Origin: Clostridia bacterium
GTDB lineage: Bacteria; Bacillota; Clostridia; Christensenellales; Aristaeellaceae
Assembly: GCA_017484085.1 (NCBI GenBank)
Contig: JAFUTW010000007.1
Coordinates: 62,001 to 126,000 of the forward strand
Direction of reading: 5' to 3'
Length of the DNA: 64,000 nucleotides
Part shown: positions 40,896-49,187 of the stretch, in pieces
How positions within the stretch are numbered: the first letter of the stretch is position 1
Layout of the letters: every line of letters begins with the position of its first letter
The notes under the pieces: model-generated
What the model was told of the DNA's origin: nothing
Database searches by the model: none
Seen by the model: only the letters and a program-made list of their open reading frames with translations
Position numbers and translations under genes: made by a program

Positions 40896-42097
40896 GCCTC
40901 TGCCTCCTGTCCACCGGCCGTCCCCGCAAAGAGGAACACCGGGTTCTGCGCGCGCAGCATCGTCACGCTGCCCGCCGGCTCCAGGCGGGAGACCGACAGC
41001 TGTACGGCCTCGAACCCGCCGTACCCATTCATCCGCACGTTCAGCAGCGCCGCGCTCTCCAGCGTGACGGCCGAAGCGCAGACGCGCACGGGGGACGGCA
41101 GGGCCTCCAGCGTATCCAGGATCTCCCCCAGATGTCCGCCGCTGCCGCCGATAAAGACGTGCGAAGGGCAGGGCAAAGTGCGCAGCGCCTCCGGCGCTTC
41201 TCCCTCTGCAACGGTGACGTTCTGCAGGCGGAAGCGGCGGATATTCTCCCGGATGAGCGGCAGCGCCTCCGCCTCCCGCTCCACCGCCAGCACCTGCCCG
41301 TTCGGGCACTGGCGCGCGCATTCCACCGTGACGCTGCCGGTCCCCGCGCCGATATCCCAGACGACGGCGTCCATGGGCAGGCGCAGCATAGCCAGCGCCT
41401 GCACGCGGATCTCCCGCTTGGTCATGGGCACGCTGCCCCGCACAAACGCCGCATCCTCGAGGCCTACCGCAGGAAGCCCCGCCTCGGGCCTGTCGTTTTC
41501 CAGCAAAGCGATCGCCGGCGCGGCGGGTTCTTCGTCCGGCTCCGTGAGGATCGTCTCCCCGCTGCCGCCCAGATCGCTGCCCACGATGAGCCGGACGTAT
41601 CCCAGCCCGCCCGCATCCAGCGCCTGCCGCACCCAGCGCGCGCCGTGCAGGGCATCCAGCAGCACGAAGGTCCGCCTGTGCGTGCGGACCTCGTGACAAA
41701 GCCCGGAGGGCGGAAGCTCCCGCCCGTGGGCGGAGAGGAAGGCCGCCCCTTCCCAGCCGATGCAAAGGCGCGCGCACAGCGTCTGCACACAGCCGACGCC
41801 GGGGATGACCCGAAGCGCCTGCGGCCCCATCTCTTCCCTCAGCCTGCCAAGCAGGCTGTAAAAGCCCGCGTCCCCGGAGACCAGCACGGCGATTCCGCGC
41901 CCTTCCCTGTTCTCCTGCTCCATCGCGCGTATGGCTGCTTCGAGCGGCAGCAGCGCGCGGCACTTTTCAGGGGGGATCAGCCCGGCATAACGCTGCGCCG
42001 CATACACGGCGTCGGCTTCCTCCAGCGCGCGCCGGGCTTCCAGGGTAAGGCCCTGTGCCGGGCCGGGTCCGGCGCCGATCACGCAAATCCGGTTCAT
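40892..42097 (-). CDS. cobL: Fused CbiE-CbiT: precorrin-6Y C5,15-methyltransferase (decarboxylating)
   Basis: A 401-residue fusion of CbiE and CbiT. The N-terminal half is a tetrapyrrole methylase (ICVIGAGPGPAQGLTLEA, VSGDAGFYSLLGRL) for C5; the C-terminal half begins near MTKREIRVQALAML (about 218) with the Rossmann SAM motif VVWDIGAGTGSVTVE and decarboxylates and methylates C15. Many bacteria encode the two separately. It overlaps the ABC ATPase gene by 4 bp. Confidence 0.95.
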   Translation of the reverse strand: MNRICVIGAGPGPAQGLTLEARRALEEADAVYAAQRYAGLIPPEKCRALLPLEAAIRAMEQENREGRGIAVLVSGDAGFYSLLGRLREEMGPQALRVIPGVGCVQTLCARLCIGWEGAAFLSAHGRELPPSGLCHEVRTHRRTFVLLDALHGARWVRQALDAGGLGYVRLIVGSDLGGSGETILTEPDEEPAAPAIALLENDRPEAGLPAVGLEDAAFVRGSVPMTKREIRVQALAMLRLPMDAVVWDIGAGTGSVTVECARQCPNGQVLAVEREAEALPLIRENIRRFRLQNVTVAEGEAPEALRTLPCPSHVFIGGSGGHLGEILDTLEALPSPVRVCASAVTLESAALLNVRMNGYGGFEAVQLSVSRLEPAGSVTMLRAQNPVFLFAGTAGGQEAEA

Positions 42098-42891
42098 CCT
42101 TCTCCCTCCTTGGTGTGCCCCATCCTGAGGCGGATTCCCCTGCCCGGGGTGTAGACGCCCTGCGGCAGGTCAAACAGCTCTTCCATATTGCCGGGCGTAA
42201 AGACTTGCTCCGGCGTGCCCAGCGCATGGACCCGCCCGCCCTTGAGGCACAGCACCTTGTCACTGATCTCCCGCGCCAGCTCGGTTTCATGCAAGGTGAG
42301 CACGATGGAAACGCCTCTTTCCTTTGCCAGGGCGTGCAGCACTTCCATCAGGGCGATCTTGCCTCCCAGGTCGAGAAAGGTGGTGGGCTCATCCAGCAGC
42401 AGCACCTCCGGCTGCTGGCAGAGCGCCCTCGCCAGCAGCACGCGCTGGCGCTGCCCGTCGCTGATCCTCGAAAAGTCCGACTGCCGGATTTCCCAGGCGC
42501 CCGCCTGCCGCAGGCTTTCCTCCACGATATCCCGATCTTCCTGCGTCAGTCTCCCGAGGCGGCCCGTATGGGGATACCGTCCCAGCGCGGCCACCTCGAA
42601 GCAGGTGATCAAGTCCGGGGCCGGCTGGCGCGTCAGCAGCACCGCCATGCGCGCGGCAGCCTGTCTGGCCGTCATCGCGTGCGCGTCCTCCCCCGAAAGC
42701 TCCACCCTTCCGGAGAGCGGGCGCAGCCGGCGGCATACGGTCTTCAGCACCGTCGATTTGCCCGCGCCGTTCGGGCCGATCAGCGTTACGATCTCCCCGG
42801 CCTCTGCGGACACGTTGATCCCCTGCACGACCGCCCGGCCGCCGTATCCGACGCTGAGATCCACAAGCGCAAGGCGTGCCGTTTTCTCCAT
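42094..42891 (-). CDS. ABC transporter ATPase, BtuD/FhuC type
   Basis: A 265-residue ABC ATPase of the iron-chelate/cobalamin family. Walker A is GPNGAGKST (about 39-47), the signature is RISDGQRQR (usual form LSGGQ), and Walker B is VLLLDEPTTFLD. It pairs with the permease and lipoprotein genes just upstream to import a corrinoid, heme or metal chelate. The ATG at 42891 follows the permease stop by 2 bases. Being in the cobalamin-riboswitch operon favours a corrinoid or cobalt-porphyrin substrate, which is inference. Confidence 0.9.
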   Translation of the reverse strand: MEKTARLALVDLSVGYGGRAVVQGINVSAEAGEIVTLIGPNGAGKSTVLKTVCRRLRPLSGRVELSGEDAHAMTARQAAARMAVLLTRQPAPDLITCFEVAALGRYPHTGRLGRLTQEDRDIVEESLRQAGAWEIRQSDFSRISDGQRQRVLLARALCQQPEVLLLDEPTTFLDLGGKIALMEVLHALAKERGVSIVLTLHETELAREISDKVLCLKGGRVHALGTPEQVFTPGNMEELFDLPQGVYTPGRGIRLRMGHTKEGEG

Positions 42892-42893
42892 CC

Positions 42894-43916
42894 TCACGCC
42901 TCCTCTCTGCGGGCGCTGCGGCGCAGCATCAGCGCGATGACGACGGGCGCGCCGAAGAAGGCCGTAACGGTGCTGACAGCCAGCTCCGTCGGCGCAAACG
43001 CCGTCCTGGCGATCAGGTCGCACCCCATGCAGAAGACCGCCCCCAGCAAAAACGTCCCCGGGATCATGGCCTCCGGCGCCGAGCTGCCCAGCAGCATCCG
43101 CGAGAGCTGCGGCACCGCCACGCCGACGAAGGAAATGGGGCCGGTCAGCGCCGTGACGCAGGCGGAGAGCAGGCTGGAGAGCGCGATGAGCGCCGTGCGG
43201 AAGGCGCGCACGTTCACCCCCATGCTCGCCGCATACGTTTCGCCGAGCCGGTAGGCTGAAATGGGCTTTGCCAGCAGCCGCACGGCGATCAGCGCCGCCA
43301 GGATGACGGGCGCGATCCGAAGAAGGTTTTCCCGCGAGACGCCGGAAAAGCTGCCCTGGGACCAGGCGTGCAGGTTGGCCACCCCCGCCTCGTCCGCGAA
43401 GGTGACGAAAAAATCCGTTACGGCGGAACAGATATTCCCCACCATAAGGCCGACGACCAGCAGCGTCGCCATGGAGCGCGAGCGCCCCGAGAAGAGCAGG
43501 ATGAGCAGCGTCACCGCCATGGACCCGGCAAATGCCGCGGCCATCATGAGCGGAAAGGACAGGGCGCCCAGGCGCTGCAGGGCAAACACCATCACGATGC
43601 TGACCGTGAGCTTTGCGCCGGAGGAGATGCCCAGCACATAGGGACCCGCCACGGGGTTGCCGAAGAAGGTCTGCAGCAGATATCCGGAAACCGAGAGCGC
43701 CCCGCCCAGCAGCGCTGCCGCCAGCGCCCTGGGCAGCCGGAGACGCAGGATCACCTGCGCGCCGGCCCCGTCATCCTTCCCCAGCAAAGCGGAAAGGATC
43801 TCCCCGGGTTTCAGCGTCATGCTGCCGCTTGCGAGGCTGAGCCCCAAAAACAGCAAAAAGGCGGCAGAAAGGAGAAGGTATGCCGCCAAACGCCTGCGCT
43901 TTCCTGCCGTCTCCAT
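42894..43916 (-). CDS. ABC transporter permease, BtuC/FecCD type
   Basis: A 340-residue permease with about ten helices. LRLPRALAAALLGGALSVSGYLLQTFFGNP (key text RLPR...GAxLxxSG...Q...RNP; split across residues about 59-88) and the coupling segment GPISFVGVAVPQLSRMLLG are FecCD hallmarks. It works with the ATPase downstream and the lipoprotein upstream; the family imports vitamin B12, heme and ferric chelates. Confidence 0.92.
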   Translation of the reverse strand: METAGKRRRLAAYLLLSAAFLLFLGLSLASGSMTLKPGEILSALLGKDDGAGAQVILRLRLPRALAAALLGGALSVSGYLLQTFFGNPVAGPYVLGISSGAKLTVSIVMVFALQRLGALSFPLMMAAAFAGSMAVTLLILLFSGRSRSMATLLVVGLMVGNICSAVTDFFVTFADEAGVANLHAWSQGSFSGVSRENLLRIAPVILAALIAVRLLAKPISAYRLGETYAASMGVNVRAFRTALIALSSLLSACVTALTGPISFVGVAVPQLSRMLLGSSAPEAMIPGTFLLGAVFCMGCDLIARTAFAPTELAVSTVTAFFGAPVVIALMLRRSARREEA

Positions 43917-43940
43917 TCTGTCGCCTCCGGTTACTGATCG

Positions 43941-45047
43941 TCACTGCAGCCGTTTCAGGATGCCGTCTGCCGCACTGCCCTCAAGGGCGCCCCGCATCGC
44001 GGCGATCGCGTCCGCAGCGCGCGTGGGCTGCTGAAAGAAACTGCCCTCCATGCAATAGACATTGCCTTCCCTGAAAGCGCGGAAGGCCGATAGCAGTTCC
44101 GCCTTCTGTGCCAGCTGGGCAAGGCTCTCGGCCTCGCCGGCGATGCTGGCGCTGTAGATGAGCACCCCGGCATCGCCCGCCGCGGCGTAAAAGTCTTCCA
44201 GGCCCATGCGCAGCGTCGAGCCGGCGCCTTCATCCCCGGCGGGGAGATAGGTCCCGCCGGCCAGCTCCACCATCCGGGCCGCGATGCTGCCGGGGCGGTA
44301 GACGACCACGTTGCCCGCGCTGTTCAGGTAGAAGACCGAAGCGCTGACGCCGAGCGGTTCCATCTCCCCGACAGCGCGGATGCGCCCGGCGCTCTCCTCA
44401 AAGCAGCGCTCCGCCGCTTCCCGCTTACCCAGCAGGCAGCCGTAAAGCTTGATCCATTCCAGCCGGGCCAGGGGGCCCTGCTCATAGCTGGAGCGCTCCA
44501 CCAGCACGGGGATGCCCAGCGCCTCGATCTGCTCCTTGATGTCCGGCGCGTGGAAGATCATCGTCGATTCCACCGCCAGGGGGCAGTCCGTCTCCAGCAG
44601 CGCTTCGAAATCGGGAGCGCTGTACTTGCCGATGTAAACGATCTCATCCGCGCGGACCCGCTCGGCGATCTCCGCGATCGTCCAGTCCTCCGCCTTTGTG
44701 GAGGTCATCCCGACCGCGTCCAGCGCATCCAGCTCCCGGATGAGATCCATCGCCGAAGAGGCCGCCATGTAGACGTCCGCGAGCGGGAGGGTCACGCAGG
44801 CCACGCCCTTCTCCAGCCCCTCCGGCACTTCACCGCCCTCGGGGACGAGCAGCAGGCGCTGCCCGTCCGAGACGGTGAGGAGCGTATAGCCGCCCTCGTA
44901 GTCCTCTGCGGTAAACTGCGTAGCGTAGGCAAGGGGCATTTCGCCCGTCTTTTTCAGGCTGTCCCACTCTATGGCCCTGCCGCAGGCGGGCAGGAGCACA
45001 AAGCAGAGCAGCAGGAGACCTGCGCCTCTTTTGCCCCGCATCATCAC
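43941..45047 (-). CDS. ABC transporter substrate-binding lipoprotein, BtuF/FecB type
   Basis: A 368-residue lipoprotein. The signal peptide ends in LLPAC, a usable lipobox, so it should be tethered to the outer face of the membrane. The mature protein has two lobes joined by a helix, with DALDAVGMTSTKAEDW and ADEIVYIGKYSAPDFEALL fitting the periplasmic-binding-protein II fold. It should catch the ligand for the importer. Its start overlaps the surface-protein gene upstream by 4 bp. The ligand, probably corrinoid-like, is inferred from the riboswitch control. Confidence 0.88.
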   Translation of the reverse strand: MMMRGKRGAGLLLLCFVLLPACGRAIEWDSLKKTGEMPLAYATQFTAEDYEGGYTLLTVSDGQRLLLVPEGGEVPEGLEKGVACVTLPLADVYMAASSAMDLIRELDALDAVGMTSTKAEDWTIAEIAERVRADEIVYIGKYSAPDFEALLETDCPLAVESTMIFHAPDIKEQIEALGIPVLVERSSYEQGPLARLEWIKLYGCLLGKREAAERCFEESAGRIRAVGEMEPLGVSASVFYLNSAGNVVVYRPGSIAARMVELAGGTYLPAGDEGAGSTLRMGLEDFYAAAGDAGVLIYSASIAGEAESLAQLAQKAELLSAFRAFREGNVYCMEGSFFQQPTRAADAIAAMRGALEGSAADGILKRLQ

Positions 45048-45817
45048 TTCAGCCCCTCGGAGGAGAAGGTCAGCGTATACTCGATTTCATGCGGTACGCT
45101 CATGGCGGTGGTGTCGGCAAAAACCGTCACCGGCCTGTCAAAGCAGGGCACAGGGATGCGGAAAGCGGAATTGCCCCCCGTATTGACGGGCAGATACGTC
45201 TCCTCACCCATGCGGAGATAATCGTACTTGCTGCTGCTCATCACGATGAGCGCCGCCGCAGCGCCGCCCTCCACCGTCAATTCGGCAGGCGACTCGACAA
45301 AGGCCTTTCCGGAGCCGCCCGAAAGCGTCACGTCAGCCTTGTATGTCCCATCCTGCAGCCCGAGCGAGGCGGCCGTGACAAGGGCGCCCTCCGCAAAAGC
45401 CTCCGGGGGAAGATCTTCGGAACGGAAGACCAGCGTCCTGTCGTACCATTGATCCTTTTTGATGCTGTATGCCGCGCAGCTCACGGGCACGTCCAGCGCG
45501 GGGACGGGGAAATCGAAGGCCACCGCCTCCAGCCCTTCCACCGGCGGGATGAGCTGCGTTTTTTCCGCAGCCGCGGCCTCTTCGGCCGTTCCGGGATACA
45601 CATAGCCGTATCCCTTGCCGCTCATCGTCATGCGGGCCGTCAGTCCGCCGTCCTTCACCGTCAGGCAGCAGTCCACCACGCGGAACATGGAGGCGCTGGA
45701 CTCGACGGCAACTCGATATTCCCCGGGCACAAGGCCGTCCGCCGTGACCTCGGCCGAAGCCGGGATCACGGCGAGCGCCGCCGCGAGGAGCATGAAAAGA
45801 CAGATTCTCTTTTTCAT
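45044..45817 (-). CDS. Secreted two-domain NEAT-like surface protein in the B12 operon
   Basis: A 257-residue exported protein with a signal peptide (MKKRICLFMLLAAALAVIPA) and two related beta-domains of about 110 residues. Each starts with DGxY (DGLVPGEYRVAV and LQDGTYKADVTL), has a central SGKGYGYVY or SSSKYDYLRM strand, and ends with a D...AxTTAMSxPHEIEYT-type or equivalent segment. The domains resemble the NEAT heme-capture fold only loosely. Its place between cbiK and the ABC lipoprotein gene, under the cobalamin riboswitch, suggests a role in catching a tetrapyrrole or metal for the importer. The ATG at 45817 has GAGG before it; one at 45829 is possible. Confidence 0.7.
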   Translation of the reverse strand: MKKRICLFMLLAAALAVIPASAEVTADGLVPGEYRVAVESSASMFRVVDCCLTVKDGGLTARMTMSGKGYGYVYPGTAEEAAAAEKTQLIPPVEGLEAVAFDFPVPALDVPVSCAAYSIKKDQWYDRTLVFRSEDLPPEAFAEGALVTAASLGLQDGTYKADVTLSGGSGKAFVESPAELTVEGGAAAALIVMSSSKYDYLRMGEETYLPVNTGGNSAFRIPVPCFDRPVTVFADTTAMSVPHEIEYTLTFSSEGLK

Positions 45818-45849
45818 TATGGTCCTCATTAAAGCTTTATCTTTGCGGG

Positions 45850-46012
45850 AAACTTTACCCTCTCCGCCTCGCTTTGTTCGGCACCTCTGAGCTGCATGGC
45901 TTCGCACATCCCGAAGGGAGAGGCATGGCTCCCCCTCCGGGGGATTCGTCGATGGCTTTGCCACCGATCCCGCCTGCGGCGGGACATACGCCGCCAAAGG
46001 CGGCTATGCCGG
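45850..46012. repeat. Intergenic cluster of short palindromes
   Basis: The gap between cbiK and the surface-protein gene holds several small inverted repeats: CCCTCTCC with GGGAGAGG, TCCCCCTCCGGGGGA, TCCCGCCTGCGGCGGGA and GCCGCCAAAGGCGGC. They are not followed by T runs. This looks like a repetitive intergenic element or mRNA-stabilising hairpins inside the operon. It is not the same sequence as the MITE-like element at 13530. Confidence 0.5.
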
Positions 46013-46052
46013 AGCCGGTGAGCGCCCGCGAACCTGAGAGGGCCGGCTTATA

Positions 46053-46985
46053 TCACAGCCCTGCTGCGGCCGCTTTTGCGTGCGCCACGTACAGTTCGCG
46101 GATCGCGGGCAGCTGCCCCAGGCCTTCCACGACACAGACGGTTTCATAGCCTGCAGCCTCAAAGGCGCTCTTCCAGGAATCCTCATCGTTGCCCGCCATA
46201 TCGTTGTTGGCGTGGTCTCCCGCTACGACCATCAGCGGACGGAGCACGACGCGCTTGTATCCGCCATTGCCCACGGCTGCAAGCACATCTTCCAGGCTGG
46301 GGGTCGCCTCGACGGTGCCCACAAAGGTGTTTTTGCTGCCCTTGTCCAGAAGCACCTGCTGCATCTTCGCGTAGACGCCGTTGCTCTCCGCCTCGGTGCC
46401 GTGGCCCATGAAGCAGATGGCCGTCTCGCCGTCGTCATACTCCGCCATGGCTGCCGTAACGGCGTCCGCCACCGCAGAAAAATCCTCATCCGTCGTGAGA
46501 AGCGGCGCACCGACCGCGATCGCGTCAAAGGCGTCCGCGTAATTCGCGATCTCGTTCACCAGATCGTTGTACTCAAAGCCGTTCATGAGGTGCGTGGGCT
46601 GCACCACCAGCCGCTTCACGCCGTTGCTCACGGCGCGGTCCAGCGCTTCCTTGACGTTGTCGATGACGACGCCGTCGCGGCGCGCGACGTGGTCGATGAT
46701 GATCTGGCTGGTGAAGCCGCGGCGCACGCTGAACTCCGGCATCGCCGCAGCAATGTCGCCTTCAATGGCACCGATAGTCAGCCGGCGGCTGTCGTTGAAG
46801 CTGGTGCCGAAGCTGACGACCAGCAGCTCGTCTTCGCCGATCCCGTCCTGGTTGCGGGGATCGTCCAGCGAGGCGTCGCCGGTCTCATAGTTCTCCTCTT
46901 CCTCCTCTTCGCAAAGGGCGGGCACAGCCAGTGCAAGCCCGAGGATGAGGGTGAGGGCAAGGATCAGGGAAAGAAACTTTTTCAT
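46053..46985 (-). CDS. cbiK: Exported sirohydrochlorin cobaltochelatase CbiK
   Basis: A 310-residue CbiK that inserts Co2+ into sirohydrochlorin or its precursor. Metal/catalytic residues match: His in CFMGHGTEAE (residue 195), His in VVAGDHANNDMAG (residue 258) and Glu in NGFEYNDL (residue 138). It has an N-terminal signal peptide (MKKFLSLILALTLILGLALA) and an acidic linker (EEEEEEN), so the enzyme should act outside the membrane; the Cys after VPAL is not in a good lipobox. Exported CbiK is known from Desulfovibrio (CbiK-P). It is the first gene after the cobalamin riboswitch. GGAGGAATGCAAA precedes the ATG. Confidence 0.92.
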   Translation of the reverse strand: MKKFLSLILALTLILGLALAVPALCEEEEEENYETGDASLDDPRNQDGIGEDELLVVSFGTSFNDSRRLTIGAIEGDIAAAMPEFSVRRGFTSQIIIDHVARRDGVVIDNVKEALDRAVSNGVKRLVVQPTHLMNGFEYNDLVNEIANYADAFDAIAVGAPLLTTDEDFSAVADAVTAAMAEYDDGETAICFMGHGTEAESNGVYAKMQQVLLDKGSKNTFVGTVEATPSLEDVLAAVGNGGYKRVVLRPLMVVAGDHANNDMAGNDEDSWKSAFEAAGYETVCVVEGLGQLPAIRELYVAHAKAAAAGL

Positions 46986-47094
46986 TTTGCATTCCTCCAT
47001 GCGCGGGGACAAAAACAGCCCCCTGTCGGAGCAAGAGGCATACGTCAAAACACGTCCGTTCTGGCAGACGCTGTTTTCGGTACGATCAGTTGCT

Positions 47095-47335
47095 CGTGAT
47101 CCGGGATTTCTCCCTGTACCAGCAGTTGCGGCAGGTCTCCTGGCTGGGGCGAGAATGCACCGCCTTCCCGGCCAAAGGCCAGTGGCTGCCATCGCATGGC
47201 GCATCCGTAAGCCGTCACAGTGACGAGTTCGTGCGGGATTCGCACCCGCTTCCCTATTCTCCCCGCATCCGCGGGGCACCGCCTGCTTCTGTGAAATTGC
47301 CGCGGCCGTACGCTCCGCGGGCCGGGTTTTCCGGC
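47095..47335 (-). promoter_or_regulatory. Cobalamin riboswitch of the cob operon
   Basis: The B12 box AGCCAGGAGACCTGCC is exact at 47130-47145 on the minus strand. Upstream in the RNA are the GCCACTGG element, GGGAAGGCGGTG, and the 5' core with GGGAAGCGGGTGCGAATCCC and TCACTGTGACGG. Binding of adenosylcobalamin should reduce expression of the operon beginning with cbiK. The leader then continues about 110 bases to the cbiK start; the expression platform is not clear. Confidence 0.95.
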
Positions 47336-47341
47336 ACTGCG

Positions 47342-47371
47342 ATTATAACACCTCTCCCCCGCGTTTGTAAA
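47342..47371 (-). promoter_or_regulatory. Promoter of the cob operon
   Basis: TTTACA (47366-47371), an 18-base spacer and TATAAT (47342-47347). It lies 14 bases from the divergent promoter at 47385-47413. Confidence 0.8.
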
Positions 47372-47384
47372 CGCCCGCCCTTCA

Positions 47385-47413
47385 TTGACCCCTGCAGCGT
47401 CCTCGGGTATAAT
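47385..47413 (+). promoter_or_regulatory. Promoter of the C39-like peptidase gene
   Basis: TTGACC (47385-47390), a 17-base spacer and TATAAT (47408-47413). Confidence 0.8.
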
Positions 47414-47459
47414 AAGGCGCGAAATCAACAGGCCGCCCTGCGGCCACGGAGGAACAATG

Positions 47460-48362
47460 ATGAAAATCACCGCGCTGCTGGCAGCGCTTTTGCTTGCCTT
47501 TTCTGCTGTCCCGGCTCTCGCCCCGGCGGAGGAGGCCGTCATCCCGACAGACCGCGCCAGAGAGCAGGAAGCCCTGCTCAAATCCGCTGAGAGCTACACC
47601 AAGGTGGTCAGCATCCTGGGGAAGAACTATCTGTACTTCGCCCAGAATTCCCCGGAGTGGACGCAGCTCTTCTCCCAGGAAGGGCGCAGGAACAACCTGC
47701 GCTTCGGCGACTCCGGCTGTGCCATCGCCGCCTTTGCCAATGCCTGCGTCAACGTGCTGCCCATGGAGCGGCTGCGGGAGATCGACGGCATCATGCAGAG
47801 CCCCGTCTACGTGGATACCTTCTGCCTGGCCAGGCGCTACGGCAAGGACGAGGACCGCTTCCGCATCGAGAGCGACGCCGACCGCCTCCGGTTCTGGCCG
47901 CTTACGGTAGCCAACATGGCCGCCGGCAACAACACCTTCCACTTCCGCACGGACAGGAGCCCCGGCTTCTACAAGTACGTGCTGGATCACTTCGGCCTGC
48001 GCTATCTCTATACGCCCGATGTGGAAACCACCCTCGCCGCGCTGCGGGAGGGTGCCGTGGCCATCTCCTGCTCCTCCGGCAATTCCAGCCCCATCTCCAC
48101 CGTCGGCCACTTCTTCACGCTGGTCGCCGCGGATGACGAGTACGTCTACATCCTCGATTCCTACGTGCGGGACCGGTTCAAGCGCGACACCCGCCACATC
48201 ATCGAGATCGTGGAGCCGGGCGTGCTTCGCGTCGCCCTCAAAGACCTGCGCCGTGTAGGGCTGCAGACCCAGCGCATCATCTGGCCCGCCGAAGGCGCCA
48301 CGCGCTATACGCCCCGGCTGCTGGAAGAGATCATCCGTGAGTCCGATGCCCAGGTGCAGTAA
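47460..48362 (+). CDS. Secreted C39-like (papain-fold) cysteine peptidase
   Basis: A 300-residue exported protein with a signal peptide (MKITALLAALLLAFSAVPAL). The probable catalytic Cys is in FGDSGCAIAAFANA (residue 87), the His in VGHFFTLVA (residue 217) and the Asp in YILDSYV (residue 233), which is the Peptidase_C39_2 layout. It could cleave peptides or the peptidoglycan stem outside the cell. GGAGG lies before two adjacent ATG codons (47457 and 47460). It is divergent from the cob operon, with no evidence of shared control. Confidence 0.8.
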   Translation: MKITALLAALLLAFSAVPALAPAEEAVIPTDRAREQEALLKSAESYTKVVSILGKNYLYFAQNSPEWTQLFSQEGRRNNLRFGDSGCAIAAFANACVNVLPMERLREIDGIMQSPVYVDTFCLARRYGKDEDRFRIESDADRLRFWPLTVANMAAGNNTFHFRTDRSPGFYKYVLDHFGLRYLYTPDVETTLAALREGAVAISCSSGNSSPISTVGHFFTLVAADDEYVYILDSYVRDRFKRDTRHIIEIVEPGVLRVALKDLRRVGLQTQRIIWPAEGATRYTPRLLEEIIRESDAQVQ

Positions 48363-48371
48363 CCTGCCCCA

Positions 48372-49055
48372 TCAGCCGAGGCGGCTTAACACCCAGGCAA
48401 ATGCCCTGGCCGTCCTGCCGTCGCTGTCCTTGAAATGGTTCCCTTCGTTCCATTCCATGAGGCAGGCGTCATCGCCCAGCTCCCGCCGCAACAGCGCGGC
48501 TTCCCCGCGGATGCGGTCCCCGACCCTCGCCATCACGGGGTTGCGCGTGTGCTCCTCCCTGTCGCCCAGGCTGAGGTAAACGCAGCGGGCATGCATCGGG
48601 TGCGCAGCCGTATAGGCTTCCCACTCAGGGTACCACACGGAAGGCGACGCCGCCGCGACACCCTCAAACGCCCCGCATTCCCGCGCCGCCCACAGGGCAA
48701 ACAGGCCCGCCAGCGAGTAGCCGCCCAGCACGGTCTTCGGCCCGCCGGAAAAGCGCTGCCGCAGCGCCGGCAGCAGTTCTCCCCGGAGAAATGCAAGCGT
48801 GCCGCCGGCCCCGCCCGCGAAGCCCTCTTTGCCGAACACCGGCGGCGCTGGCCAGGGCGACAGCTCCGCGTTCCAGTCCCGGGTGCGCAGCGCGGCCAGC
48901 ACGAACGGCTGCGCCGTCAGCCCGGACAGCTGCGACACCTCGCTTCCAAGCAGTTCCCCGTCGTGCTCATCCACCGGCTGGATGAGAATAAAGGCCGGCG
49001 CATCGCTTCCCAAAAGGCGCACTGTCCTGCCGCCCGATGTGATGGTTTTCTCCAT
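48372..49055 (-). CDS. Alpha/beta-hydrolase esterase
   Basis: A 227-residue putative esterase (esterase D / IroE-like family). The nucleophile elbow is GGYSLAGLFALW (about 108-119), Asp is expected in the SLGDREEHTRNP segment, and His in WNEGNHFKDSDGR. There is no signal peptide. Such enzymes cleave acyl or siderophore esters; the substrate is unknown. The ATG at 49055 is the last before the start of the domain, and the frame upstream is antisense to the next gene's signal peptide. Confidence 0.82.
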   Translation of the reverse strand: MEKTITSGGRTVRLLGSDAPAFILIQPVDEHDGELLGSEVSQLSGLTAQPFVLAALRTRDWNAELSPWPAPPVFGKEGFAGGAGGTLAFLRGELLPALRQRFSGGPKTVLGGYSLAGLFALWAARECGAFEGVAAASPSVWYPEWEAYTAAHPMHARCVYLSLGDREEHTRNPVMARVGDRIRGEAALLRRELGDDACLMEWNEGNHFKDSDGRTARAFAWVLSRLG

Positions 49056-49106
49056 CGCTTTTCTTCCCCCTTTTCCTTCACCGCCCGCCTGCGGGCTTTC
49101 TTTTAC

Positions 49107-49136
49107 TTGACAAGCGCTGTCCTTTCGCGCTATTAT
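49107..49136 (+). promoter_or_regulatory. Promoter of the Cys-rich surface protein gene
   Basis: TTGACA (49107-49112), an 18-base spacer and TATTAT (49131-49136). Confidence 0.75.
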
Positions 49137-49187
49137 CCATCCGATACCGTCATATATAACTTGCGATCGAATAAGGAAGTCACCGTT

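Noticed and set aside
47212-47226. A palindrome around CGTCACAGTGACG that looked like a third copy of the TGTGACG repeat motif.
   Set aside because: It is part of the cobalamin riboswitch core (TCACTGTGACGG), has no 11-bp direct repeat, and is not followed by a -10 box.
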